A DNA stretch of 64,000 bases from Bacteroidota bacterium (lineage in GTDB: Bacteria > Bacteroidota > Bacteroidia > Bacteroidales > GCA-2711565). This document shows, piece after piece, positions 44,743-53,910 of this stretch. The stretch covers positions 1-64,000 of the forward strand of contig JAHIVC010000006.1 of the NCBI GenBank assembly GCA_018816945.1. Direction: 5' to 3'. The first letter of the stretch is position 1. Each line of letters opens with the position of its first letter. A program made the translations under genes and the position numbers. The notes below the pieces were generated by a model. The model was not told the DNA's origin and made no database searches. It saw only the letters and a list, made by a program, of their open reading frames with translations.

Positions 44743-44968
44743 CTTATTAAACAAAAATATCAAGCTTTTTAACGATATCAAAAAAGTAATCAAGTAAATG
44801 TTTACCAAAATAATAATTTAGAGTTATTCCAGATAAGAATTGTTTGGAAGTGATTGGAATAGTGCACTTAATTGCTTTTTTACATCTCACAATCATAAAG
44901 ATAATCAATAATTAAATCAAGCCATAAATTTGATTAGATAATTCAGCGTTATTGAGGTGTGCGAAATT

Positions 44969-47377
44969 TTAGTCGAATATAATTTTTCTTGATCCGGCGA
45001 GGGTTCTTATTCTCAGTGTTATGAAAGCAACTACGGTCACAGAGCTAAGAGGCATTAAGATGGCAGAAAGAATAGGAGTTAATAAACCCTCAGCTGCAAA
45101 GGAAATCCCAAAAATATTGTAGAGAAAGGAAATTAAAAAACTCCATTTGATTATATTCATGGCGGTTTTTGAAAATGCAATAAATTTGAATAATTCAGAA
45201 AATTTATTTGCTTCCAAAATGGCATCACAGGCAGGGGAGAAGTGATAAATATTATCGGCAATAGAAATGCCCACATGACTTTCATTCAATGCACCGGCAT
45301 CATTTAATCCATCCCCGATCATCAAAATATGTTTTCCTTTGGATTTGAGAAGTTTTACATAGTTGAGCTTGTCAGTTGGGGATTGGTTAAAATGCATACT
45401 GTTTTCGTCTTCAAAAAGATGCAGCAATTTTTCTCTTTCTGCATCGTTATCGCCCGAAAGCAGGTGCAATTGATGATTGGGTTTTAGTTGCCGGATCACT
45501 TCTTCAAGGCCATTCCTGTATTTATTGTTTATTTGAAAGAATCCTTTCTGGATTCCATCAATCGATACATAAACCCTGCTAGAATAAGTCGATTGATTTT
45601 TGGTTTTTCCCGTTACAAATTTTTCTGAACCAATCTTAATTTCCTGGTGATTAATTATGGCACTGATTCCTTCGGAAGGAATTTCATCAAAACTTATAAT
45701 TTCTTCTAAAAGCGGATGGCTTAGACTTTTGTAAATAGCCAAACTCATTGGATGCGAGGATTGACGAACGGCAGATTTAACAAGTGAATATTCGTTATCT
45801 TTAAGCTCTAACTGATCAGCATTAACCATAAATTCATCATTCCGGGTTAAGGTCCCGGTCTTATCAAAAACGATGGTGTCAATACGCGTAAGTTGTTCAA
45901 CAATATCCGTTTTTTTGAGATAAAAACCTGCACGACCGAAGATGCGCATGGTACTTCCGAAGGCAAAAGGCAACGTGAGCGCCAATGCACAGGGACATGC
46001 CACAATCAATACAGAAGTAAAAGCGTTCATTGCAATATTTTGATCAATAATGAGCCAGTAAATCCCACTCATGAGGGCGATCAAAATGATGGCCAGAGTG
46101 AAGTAACGACTGACATTATCTATGATAGAATTTAGTTTCGATCCTTCCTTTTCAAGGCCGATTTCCTGATTCCATAATTCAGTCAGGTAGCTTTGCGATA
46201 TTTCTTTTTCGACCATTAATTCAATGGCTTCTCCGACCTGTCGTCCACCTGCATAAATCAAACTTTTTAAACTTTTCGAAACGGGATTTGATTCTCCGCT
46301 TACAAAGCTGTAATCGATATTGGCTTTGCCTTTTAGTAAAATGGAATCGGCCGGAATGATTTCACGGTTTCGGACGATCAATCGTTGACCGATTTTGAGT
46401 TCTTTTAACGGAACGGCTCTCTCCTGTTCATTCTTATCAATAACTGTAACAGCGACAGGGAAATATGATTTATAATTTCTCTCAAAAGATAAGGCCTGAT
46501 AAGTTTTATTCTGATACCATTTTCCGATAAGCAGAAAAAACACCAGACCCGAAAGAGAGTCAAGATATCCGACATCAAGTTGAAAAATTATTTCATAAGC
46601 ACTGCGCAGAAATAAAACAGAAATTCCCAAAGCGATTGGAATATCAATATTGATAATCTTCTTTTTAAGACTTTTAAAAGAGGATACATAATAATCGGTG
46701 GCAGCGTAAAATACCACCGGCAAAGAAAGAATGAGCATTAACCAGGCGAATGAATTACGATATGATTGCTCAAGCGTATCGTTAAAATTTACGTACTCCG
46801 GAAAACTGAGCAACATAATATTCCCAAAGGCAAAACCGGCGACACCAAGTTTGTAGTATATTTTCCTGTCCGCTGTTTTTTCGTTTTTTTTCTGAAGATC
46901 ATTCAGTGTAATTCTGGGCTCATAATTTATCGAGGCCATTAATTCGACAAGTTGACGAAGGCTAATTACCGTATCACGGAATGTGATTCGAGCTTCTTTC
47001 TTAACAAAATTGACCGAAGATAATATCACTCCGGCATTCAAGCGATTCAGATTTTCGAGTAACCAGATACAGGAACTGCAATGAATTGAGGGGATGAAAA
47101 AAGTGACTTTACTTACTCCCGAATCTGAAAAATCGAGTAATTCTTTTTTGATATCATCCAAGTCGAGGTAAGCAAATTTATTGCCCAATTCAGGATTTAT
47201 ATTTTTGGTCCCTGGTTTATCTTCGATAGCATAATACTCACAGGCATCGCTATCCTTCAAGATTTCATATACTGATTTACACCCATTACAACAGAAGGGT
47301 TTATCCTCGTATATGATGGGATGCGATCCGCAATCATCTCCGCAATGGAAACATGTGAAATTCTCTGATTTAGCCAA
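44969..47377 (-). CDS. ccoI: copper-translocating P-type ATPase of the cbb3 cluster (CcoI/FixI)
   Basis: An 802-residue P1B ATPase. The N terminus has a Cys-rich segment (CFHCGDDC near 9-16 and CCNGC near 29-33) and a heavy-metal-associated domain with CSSC (100-103). About eight membrane helices are present, with CPC at 461-463 in the metal-transport helix. The phosphorylation motif DKTGTLT is at 505-511, the phosphatase loop is FVSGES near 358, and the hinge GDGLNDAGAL is near 690. It exports copper for the CuB site of cbb3 oxidase. Its place upstream of ccoS supports the CcoI assignment over a general CopA. Confidence 0.94.
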   Translation of the reverse strand: MAKSENFTCFHCGDDCGSHPIIYEDKPFCCNGCKSVYEILKDSDACEYYAIEDKPGTKNINPELGNKFAYLDLDDIKKELLDFSDSGVSKVTFFIPSIHCSSCIWLLENLNRLNAGVILSSVNFVKKEARITFRDTVISLRQLVELMASINYEPRITLNDLQKKNEKTADRKIYYKLGVAGFAFGNIMLLSFPEYVNFNDTLEQSYRNSFAWLMLILSLPVVFYAATDYYVSSFKSLKKKIINIDIPIALGISVLFLRSAYEIIFQLDVGYLDSLSGLVFFLLIGKWYQNKTYQALSFERNYKSYFPVAVTVIDKNEQERAVPLKELKIGQRLIVRNREIIPADSILLKGKANIDYSFVSGESNPVSKSLKSLIYAGGRQVGEAIELMVEKEISQSYLTELWNQEIGLEKEGSKLNSIIDNVSRYFTLAIILIALMSGIYWLIIDQNIAMNAFTSVLIVACPCALALTLPFAFGSTMRIFGRAGFYLKKTDIVEQLTRIDTIVFDKTGTLTRNDEFMVNADQLELKDNEYSLVKSAVRQSSHPMSLAIYKSLSHPLLEEIISFDEIPSEGISAIINHQEIKIGSEKFVTGKTKNQSTYSSRVYVSIDGIQKGFFQINNKYRNGLEEVIRQLKPNHQLHLLSGDNDAEREKLLHLFEDENSMHFNQSPTDKLNYVKLLKSKGKHILMIGDGLNDAGALNESHVGISIADNIYHFSPACDAILEANKFSELFKFIAFSKTAMNIIKWSFLISFLYNIFGISFAAEGLLTPILSAILMPLSSVTVVAFITLRIRTLAGSRKIIFD

Positions 47378-47449
47378 TTTACTGCCTGATTTGAATTAGA
47401 TTCAAAGTTAGCTATAAATTTCGGTTTGAGTTTTTGAAAAAAGGTTGCA

Positions 47450-48109
47450 TTAACTACAACGGCAACTTCCAATCCCTTTTCCCTGATCTTCCGGAGCGTT
47501 TCCACAAGTAGGACAACTATTGTCTTCGGCATGTGCGTGTTCATGTTCGTGAGTTCCACAACCACATCCACCTCCTGAATTATTCTTCTTTTCACCGCTT
47601 CCACATCCACAACTGCTTCCGCAGCCACAGCTATGATTTAATGAATCAAGTTCCTCCTGATTAGCTTCCCTGACTTCAATTACTTCACCTTTAAAATGGA
47701 GTATTTTACCTGCTAAAGGATGATTAAAATCCATGATAATATTTTCTGCATTGGTATCGACAACAACTCCAACATGCCTGTTACCGTGATTGTCGGCCAT
47801 TGGAATTTCGTTTCCAATCACGAGCACACTTTCGTCAATTACACCATTCACTTCAAAAGTATCTTTTGGAATGTCGATTACCGCATAAACGTCACGTGGT
47901 CCATATGCCTGCTCAGGCTCCAGTTTAAAGTCAAATGATTCGCCGGCTATTAGCCCCATCATTGCATTTTCGAAACCTTCGAGCAATACACCCGCTCCAA
48001 AAATAAAAGCGCGTGGATGTTCACTTCTGATGAGTTCAATAATTTTTCGACCACCGTCAGTGGTCATGGTATATGCTAGTACAGCTACTTTATTTTCAGC
48101 TATTTTCAT
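47450..48109 (-). CDS. slyD: FKBP-type peptidyl-prolyl isomerase with Cys/His metal-binding tail (SlyD)
   Basis: Start placed at the ATG at 48109 (MKIAENKVAVLAYTM); an ATG ten codons upstream is less likely. The 219-residue product has the SlyD layout: an FKBP fold interrupted by an insert-in-flap chaperone domain (GPRDVYAVIDIPKDTFEVN...), ending in DFNHPLAGKILHFKGEVIEVREA. The C-terminal 55 residues are extremely rich in Cys, Gly and His (CGCGSSCGCGSG, CGCGTHEHEHAHAED, CPTCG), a metal-binding tail. SlyD delivers nickel or assists protein folding. It lies 72 bp upstream of ccoI on the same strand, so a role in copper handling is possible but unproven. Confidence 0.92.
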   Translation of the reverse strand: MKIAENKVAVLAYTMTTDGGRKIIELIRSEHPRAFIFGAGVLLEGFENAMMGLIAGESFDFKLEPEQAYGPRDVYAVIDIPKDTFEVNGVIDESVLVIGNEIPMADNHGNRHVGVVVDTNAENIIMDFNHPLAGKILHFKGEVIEVREANQEELDSLNHSCGCGSSCGCGSGEKKNNSGGGCGCGTHEHEHAHAEDNSCPTCGNAPEDQGKGIGSCRCS

Positions 48110-48223
48110 TATTTCAGGTTTAGTATTCTTTATTTTCAAGTAGATAAATCCGTTACAAAAATAGTATAAAAATTACACTATTATAATTTAGACCTAATAA
48201 AAATAAAATTAATCAACATAAAA

Positions 48224-48252
48224 AAACCGAAGTCTGAATTAGGCTTCGGTTT
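48224..48252 (-). terminator. rho-independent terminator of the act-ccsBA transcript
   Basis: AAACCGAAG (48224-48232) pairs with CTTCGGTTT (48244-48252). On the minus strand the stem is followed by a T-rich run (48223-48220 and on). It lies 112 bp after the ccsBA stop codon, upstream of slyD, and separates the Act/Ccs unit from the slyD/cco unit. Confidence 0.75.
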
Positions 48253-48282
48253 TAAATGAGATTTTTATTATTTTACCCCTCT

Positions 48283-48329
48283 GTCAGTCATTCGACTGAC
48301 ATCCCTGTCAGCGGCAAGGCAGGTCCCTT
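48283..48329. repeat. GC-rich palindromes after ccsBA
   Basis: GTCAGTC (48283-48289) pairs with GACTGAC (48294-48300) around ATTC, and CCCTGTCAGCGGCAAGGCAGG follows as a weaker hairpin. They lie between ccsBA and the terminator at 48224-48252. Confidence 0.5.
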
Positions 48330-48363
48330 ATTCAGGGGAGACTACAAGGAATTTGATTTAAAA

Positions 48364-51300
48364 TTATTCAGATTTTATTTTAACGTTTTGTTTATTTTCC
48401 TTGATATAGGCCCAGATTGAAACAGCAAATATGACTGCAATGGTATAATAAACAAATACAGGAACCGGAACAGGATCGCCTTTAGCATAAGAGTGCATAC
48501 CGGACAGGTAATAATTTACACCAAAATAAGTCATAAGTACAGAACTAAAACTAATCAATGCTCCAAAATTAAAAGCATAAGTTCCTTTTAAACCCGGAGT
48601 TAAACGCATATGAACTATAAATGCATAAACCACTACAGTCACCAAGGCCCAGGTTTCTTTTGGATCCCAGCCCCAATATCTTCCCCACGATTCGTTTGCC
48701 CATACGGCACCAAGAAAAGTTCCAATGGTAAGTAAGAATCCTCCGATGATCAGGTTCATTTCATTGATATTGGTCAGTTCTTTTATTGTGGCATTGATCC
48801 GATCTTTGTTTTTTGGATTTTTAAGAATCATCATCACAAGATTTAAAAACCCAAGTAAAGCACCTATGGCCAGGAAACTATAACTTGCTGTTATAATAGC
48901 AACGTGAATTAAAAGCCAGTATGATTTCAAAACAGGAACCAGATTTGTAATTTCCGGATCCATCCAACTCATATTGGCAACCATTAAAGTTAAGGAAGCC
49001 AGAATAGCGGTCGTTGCGACCGTAATTTTAGATTTTTTAATAAAAAATAATCCGGCAAAAACGGTGGCCCATGAAATATAAATCATGGATTCGTAACCGT
49101 TGCTCATCGGAGCATGACCTGAGATATACCATCTGGCCACTAATCCAATGGTTTGAAAAGCGAAGAAAAGAATGATCAAAACGATTCCAATCTTAATAAT
49201 TTTTTCAAATTTATATCTGGGATTTAAAACACCCGCAAATAATAGAATCAGCATGACAAATCCAACCAAGCTGTATAATGGGAACAGGCGTTTGAAAATA
49301 TTCAATTTATTATAAGTAATTTCTATGTTGGTTTTGGTTTTTGAAGGCAAAATCTGACTTCCAAATGTTTCCTGAAAAGTTTTTATATAAGTTAAACTTT
49401 GCGAAGCTTCATTCCAGTTTCCCGATTGAATACCTTTTAGCACCGCTCCATAATACATTGGAAGCACATTTTTCACAAAAGCCCTATCTTCCGGTGCAAA
49501 TTTTAGCGAATCGCTGACAGCATACCATCCGTTATTTTTGTCATCTTTAAGTGGGAAAATATTCATAAAATCTCCTAAATAAACCATATAACAGATGTTC
49601 ACCCTTTCATCAACCTTGATAATTTCCTTATCAAAACCTGTTCTGCCTGCCGGTTTCTTTTTATAGGCTGCATCAACATAGCCCGAAAGTTTATAAGATC
49701 CCCCTTTATTAAAATCGATGAAATCATTAAATGACGCAAGACTTCCTCTTACACCTAACATTCTTTTCAATTCACTGTCAGTAACTTTGATCATTGGTAC
49801 TGATTGCCAACTGCCAGGATCGGCAAGCATTCCTAAAAATACCTGATCTGAACTCAATCCGAGGAACGTTCCTTTTTTAGTTACTTTCCTGACTATTTCT
49901 GAAGAAAGGGTGTTGATTGGTTCAATCCTCCCTTTTTGATCCAGAACCATGAGTTGCCCGAAGCTTTTTGCATGAGATGCATTGATGTAGTTAGTCGGAT
50001 CAATGTTCGTGTATTGAGCCTGAACATTATTAGTATTCAGAATACCAACAGTAATCAGCAGTAAAACAATGCCGGCCTTTTTAGTATTTGCTGATAACCT
50101 CATCAGGTGCCTAAATCTGCTGTCTTTATGGAAAAAATTCAAAATCATCCCTAATGCCATGATGAAGTAACCAATATAAGTTACAAATGTTCCCCAACGA
50201 TCATGGTTCACCGATAGAATTGTACCCTTCTCATCCTGATCATAAGACGATTGGAAAAAGCGATAACCATCATAATTCAGTACATTATTCATAAAAATCC
50301 TTCGTGGTTCTTCGATATTATTTCTCTTATCAATCAAAGTCACTTCGCTGGCAAATGAAGATGGACTCATAGAGCCTGGATAACGATCCAACTGAAAATC
50401 ACGCAGGTACAGTGAAAACGGAACATCAATAATTTTTGAACCATAACTCATCGTGAATTCAATCCCGTCAATTTTAACAGAGCTTGTTTCTCCCATTGCT
50501 CCCTGACCACCAAAAACAGTGACTTGTTCATTTTTATCATGATACGAAATATTAAAAATAACCGCATCATTATAATTCGCATCCTTACTGGCCGGTCCGG
50601 CAACCAATCTTGCACTGGCGCGTTCATATATTTTTTGAATGACTAAACTTGTTCCACCAAACGAATACAATTTCATCGGTTCAAACTGCTGCATAGCATT
50701 TGCTTCCAAAACGATTTTTGATTGATTGGTCATTTCCGTATAACTTGCCTCAAACGGTGAAATGAAAAAATATCCATCAGCATTCTGAATGATTTGTACA
50801 TGAGTTGGATTAATATTTCCGGTTTCGAAAGAGAAATAAACATTTCCTATGAGAACAGACTCCCCTTTTCTGATAAATCTTGCTTCTTGGCCATTTCTAC
50901 CCATAGTAACAACCGAAATAATTGGTTTCCCGGTTGGATCATCAATAATGGTTTCTGCGGCATTCGGAACAAACCTTACCATTGAGATATGGCTGCTTTC
51001 ATTATTAAAATGAAGTGTTTTATCATAACTACTGTTTTTGTAAGGATTAAATAATTTCTTGTCGCTGTAGTTATATCGATTTACTCCATTATTTACGGAT
51101 ACTTGAATATAGGATTGTTGCGAAATAATTTGATTTGAAGCTTCACCTTCACGAATTCTCATATTCCCTTCTTCTCCAACATACCGTGTAATGGCCGATC
51201 CGATGAGTATAATGATAAACGAAATATGAAAAATTAAAACGGTATGTTTTTTTCGTTGATAGAGCTTGTATTTATAGATACTGCCAAACATACTGATTGA

Positions 51301-51471
51301 CATAAGTAGCAATAAACCCTCAAACCAGAGCGAATCGTACACAATAATTTTTGCGGCAAGTGTTCCTAAATCGTTTTCCACAAATGTTGCTGCTCCGATA
51401 ACTCCAGCAAAAACCAACATTAGGGTGCCTGCAAATTGCATCGAAAATAGAAAGTCAAAAAATTTTCTCAT
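48364..51471 (-). CDS. ccsBA: fused cytochrome c synthase CcsBA (system II)
   Basis: A 1035-residue membrane protein joining the ResB/CcsB part (about 1-480) to a CcsA part (about 720-1035). ResB helices lie near 7-27, 48-62 and 76-93 and again near 425-445, enclosing a periplasmic domain. A hydrophobic stretch near 465-480 (AGIVLLLITVGILNTNNVQAQ) looks like an internal signal before a second periplasmic domain. The CcsA part has about eight helices with the haem-handling WWD motif WGRYWGWDPKETWA and conserved His residues (HAPMSNGYES, the His before ITASYSFLAIG). It ligates haem to the CxxCH motifs of the Act, Cta and Cco cytochromes. It follows actF after 110 bp. Confidence 0.95.
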   Translation of the reverse strand: MRKFFDFLFSMQFAGTLMLVFAGVIGAATFVENDLGTLAAKIIVYDSLWFEGLLLLMSISMFGSIYKYKLYQRKKHTVLIFHISFIIILIGSAITRYVGEEGNMRIREGEASNQIISQQSYIQVSVNNGVNRYNYSDKKLFNPYKNSSYDKTLHFNNESSHISMVRFVPNAAETIIDDPTGKPIISVVTMGRNGQEARFIRKGESVLIGNVYFSFETGNINPTHVQIIQNADGYFFISPFEASYTEMTNQSKIVLEANAMQQFEPMKLYSFGGTSLVIQKIYERASARLVAGPASKDANYNDAVIFNISYHDKNEQVTVFGGQGAMGETSSVKIDGIEFTMSYGSKIIDVPFSLYLRDFQLDRYPGSMSPSSFASEVTLIDKRNNIEEPRRIFMNNVLNYDGYRFFQSSYDQDEKGTILSVNHDRWGTFVTYIGYFIMALGMILNFFHKDSRFRHLMRLSANTKKAGIVLLLITVGILNTNNVQAQYTNIDPTNYINASHAKSFGQLMVLDQKGRIEPINTLSSEIVRKVTKKGTFLGLSSDQVFLGMLADPGSWQSVPMIKVTDSELKRMLGVRGSLASFNDFIDFNKGGSYKLSGYVDAAYKKKPAGRTGFDKEIIKVDERVNICYMVYLGDFMNIFPLKDDKNNGWYAVSDSLKFAPEDRAFVKNVLPMYYGAVLKGIQSGNWNEASQSLTYIKTFQETFGSQILPSKTKTNIEITYNKLNIFKRLFPLYSLVGFVMLILLFAGVLNPRYKFEKIIKIGIVLIILFFAFQTIGLVARWYISGHAPMSNGYESMIYISWATVFAGLFFIKKSKITVATTAILASLTLMVANMSWMDPEITNLVPVLKSYWLLIHVAIITASYSFLAIGALLGFLNLVMMILKNPKNKDRINATIKELTNINEMNLIIGGFLLTIGTFLGAVWANESWGRYWGWDPKETWALVTVVVYAFIVHMRLTPGLKGTYAFNFGALISFSSVLMTYFGVNYYLSGMHSYAKGDPVPVPVFVYYTIAVIFAVSIWAYIKENKQNVKIKSE

Positions 51472-51581
51472 GAGTATAGATAGTTTAATAAGTAGCTTTT
51501 AGTAAATGGCAAAATTAATAAAAAATAGATCAAGCTTCGGATGATAAAAATCATCTTTTAGATGAAGATTTAACAGTCTTT

Positions 51582-52742
51582 TCAATTATGATGTTCAAGT
51601 GATTCTTCCAAATATGGATGATTCTTTGCTACCAATGGATGTTTTTTAAGAGAATAAGCTAAAACCAATCCAAATATTCCAATGAAACCTAAGAAACTGC
51701 CAATTTCGATAAACCCAATATTTAAGTGGTGAAGGGTACCTACGGTAACCTGCATATACACATCCACCCATTGACCAAGCATTAAAACAATTGCAACAAC
51801 CAAAACCGCATTTTTATTGGCCGTAACTTTGTTCGACATTAAAGCTAAAAATGGGAATAACCAGTTTACGATCAGTTCAGTATAAAATAAAGGTTTGAAT
51901 TCACCCATTGTTCGCGGCACATAATATACTGTTTCTTCAGGAATATTGGCATACCATATTAAAATATATTGACAGAACCAGGTATAAGCCCAAATAATGC
52001 TCAGGATAAATATATACTTTGTTAAATCCTGTAGGTGATATTTATTGAAGAAAGGAAAGTGACCCAATTTATTTAATAAAATGACGATAATTGTAATCAA
52101 AACTACTGCATGATAAAAGCCCATTGCAAAATTTCGGATAGCGAAAATAGTACTGAACCAATGGGCATCTATCGACATGATCCAATCAAAGGAAGCCAGA
52201 GAAAATGTTAACGCCAAAGAAAAAATGTAAACCTTTGAATAAAATTCGCTTTTCTCAAAATATTTAAGCCCACCCTCAATATCTTCTTTATGTGAAAGTC
52301 TTCGCAGCAATTGGGTCAAACCAATCCAAACTGCGAAATAAATAAAAAACCTGATGATGAAAAAGGGAACATTCAGATATGGTGATTTGTGCTGTAGGAT
52401 CGCATCCTGAGCAACTTCTTCTGCATGGCTCCAATGATAAAGGTGATGTAACCCAAATAACAAGGGGATCATTAATAAAAGCAGTACCGGGAAAAAATTG
52501 GCAATGGCTTGAGGAATTCTAACAAAACCCGAGGACCAACCGCTTTGTGTAATGTATTGCAGGACCATAAAAAAAGTAGCACCAATCGTCAAGGCTAAAA
52601 AATAATAATTGTTGATCAATAAATTTGCCCAGGCCCTTTCAGGATGTTTGATAAATCCATAGATGAACGCGATGATGCCAATTCCAATCAATGCAAAAGC
52701 AGCATTTTTAAATTTTGATGAGATTGTTAATTCTTTATCCAT
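51582..52742 (-). CDS. actF: alternative complex III membrane subunit ActF
   Basis: A 386-residue membrane protein with about ten helices of the NrfD/PsrC family. It is the second, C-terminal quinone-site-type subunit of alternative complex III; the family marker LASFDWIMSIDAHWFSTIFAIRNF is present near 180-205. It lies 23 bp after actE and ends the act genes. ActC and ActF are similar in the family; position after actE makes this ActF. Confidence 0.92.
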   Translation of the reverse strand: MDKELTISSKFKNAAFALIGIGIIAFIYGFIKHPERAWANLLINNYYFLALTIGATFFMVLQYITQSGWSSGFVRIPQAIANFFPVLLLLMIPLLFGLHHLYHWSHAEEVAQDAILQHKSPYLNVPFFIIRFFIYFAVWIGLTQLLRRLSHKEDIEGGLKYFEKSEFYSKVYIFSLALTFSLASFDWIMSIDAHWFSTIFAIRNFAMGFYHAVVLITIIVILLNKLGHFPFFNKYHLQDLTKYIFILSIIWAYTWFCQYILIWYANIPEETVYYVPRTMGEFKPLFYTELIVNWLFPFLALMSNKVTANKNAVLVVAIVLMLGQWVDVYMQVTVGTLHHLNIGFIEIGSFLGFIGIFGLVLAYSLKKHPLVAKNHPYLEESLEHHN

Positions 52743-52765
52743 TGGGTTAAGATTATCTTGTTCAA

Positions 52766-53350
52766 TTATTTTTTAGCCAGATCGTTTCGTATGTAATTGA
52801 TGATTTTCCATCTGTCTTCGGCATTAATTTGACTCGCATGCGCTCCCATTAGACCAGATAGGGAACCTACTGTGATGACGTGGAAAATTTCACCGTCCTT
52901 TTTACTTTGGACATATGATTCGATAAGAGAGGTAGGTTTCATAGGGTATAATTTGCTGGTATATAAATAACCATTTCCGTCACCTTGTTCACCATGGCAG
53001 CTCATGCAGTAAATATCAAATTGCACTTTACCTTCCGCCAAAGTCTGTAAATTTATTTCAACAGGGTTCATGAGTTCATTGCCCGCAGCAATTTGATCAA
53101 AATAATTTTTTGCCTGATAGGGGTAAGGCATTTGTCCACGAGCAATAGTTCCGAGTGCAGGTAATTGGTTCGTCATATTGTTTTTAAATACGGGATTGGG
53201 AGAATTCGCATTGTAAGCCTCAGAATAGTACATATCCGGCATATAAGCATATCCCGGTTTTGTTTTATCATGGTTACATGAACTCAATCCAACCATTAAA
53301 AGGAGGATGAAAAATGTGCTTTTAAGTATTTGATATTTCACTTTGTTCAT
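52766..53350 (-). CDS. actE: alternative complex III monohaem cytochrome ActE
   Basis: A 194-residue lipoprotein-type cytochrome. The signal peptide ends in a lipobox (VGLSSC near Cys25). The mature part includes KPGYAYMPDMYYSEAYNAN, a common ActE start, and one haem site CMSCHGEQGDGNG (CxxCH near 116-120), with distal Met in the LSGLMGAH region. It carries electrons from the complex to periplasmic acceptors such as the caa3 oxidase. It lies between actD (17 bp) and actF (23 bp). Confidence 0.94.
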   Translation of the reverse strand: MNKVKYQILKSTFFILLLMVGLSSCNHDKTKPGYAYMPDMYYSEAYNANSPNPVFKNNMTNQLPALGTIARGQMPYPYQAKNYFDQIAAGNELMNPVEINLQTLAEGKVQFDIYCMSCHGEQGDGNGYLYTSKLYPMKPTSLIESYVQSKKDGEIFHVITVGSLSGLMGAHASQINAEDRWKIINYIRNDLAKK

Positions 53351-53367
53351 TATGTGAATATTTCAGA

Positions 53368-53904
53368 TTATTTTTTTTCTTTGATTTCCTTTATTGATTC
53401 ATTGATTTCCGATGCTCCACTTTCTTTTAATGATTTTCTTATCAAATCAATTTCTTCTGCGGTCATGTTTATTTCTTTCTCAATCACGATGAGAAATTTA
53501 TCATCGGTCGATCGTGGATCTATCACATCCACGGTTTTGCCCGGTCCAAGTTTTTCACGAATGAAAAAAGTCATAAAAGTTAAGAATGAGGCTACAAATA
53601 TGGTAGCTACAAAAATGATGATGATGAATGAAAGCGAATTCAATGGTTTGCCCCCAAATTTCAAAGGGTAACTTACAACTGAAGTCCAATAAAGGAAACC
53701 AAAGATGATTATGGTTCCGAAAACCCCATAAATAAAAGTGGCCAATGGCATTCTTGTCTTGAGTTTTAAAGCTTCAAATACTCCGTGAATCGGGAAAGGG
53801 GAGTAAACGTCCTTTATTTTTATTCCTTTATCCTGAATTTGATGAATGGCTTTGAGCAAAACATCCTCATCTTCATAAACTCCAATAATATTTGTTTCTA
53901 ACAT
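53368..53904 (-). CDS. actD: alternative complex III subunit ActD (DUF3341)
   Basis: A 178-residue protein with a cytoplasmic ferredoxin-like N-terminal part (GVYEDEDVLLKAIHQIQDKGIKIKDVYSPFPIHG) and two transmembrane helices (about 60-82 and 94-121). The N-terminal pattern is DUF3341, the ActD signature. It lies 6 bp after actC and stabilises the complex near ActC. Confidence 0.93.
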   Translation of the reverse strand: MLETNIIGVYEDEDVLLKAIHQIQDKGIKIKDVYSPFPIHGVFEALKLKTRMPLATFIYGVFGTIIIFGFLYWTSVVSYPLKFGGKPLNSLSFIIIIFVATIFVASFLTFMTFFIREKLGPGKTVDVIDPRSTDDKFLIVIEKEINMTAEEIDLIRKSLKESGASEINESIKEIKEKK

Positions 53905-53910
53905 AGCTGT

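Noticed and set aside
47257-47628. A 123-codon frame on the minus strand spanning slyD and ccoI
   Set aside because: It overlaps both real genes in another frame and its product is a low-complexity translation of the slyD Cys/His tail.
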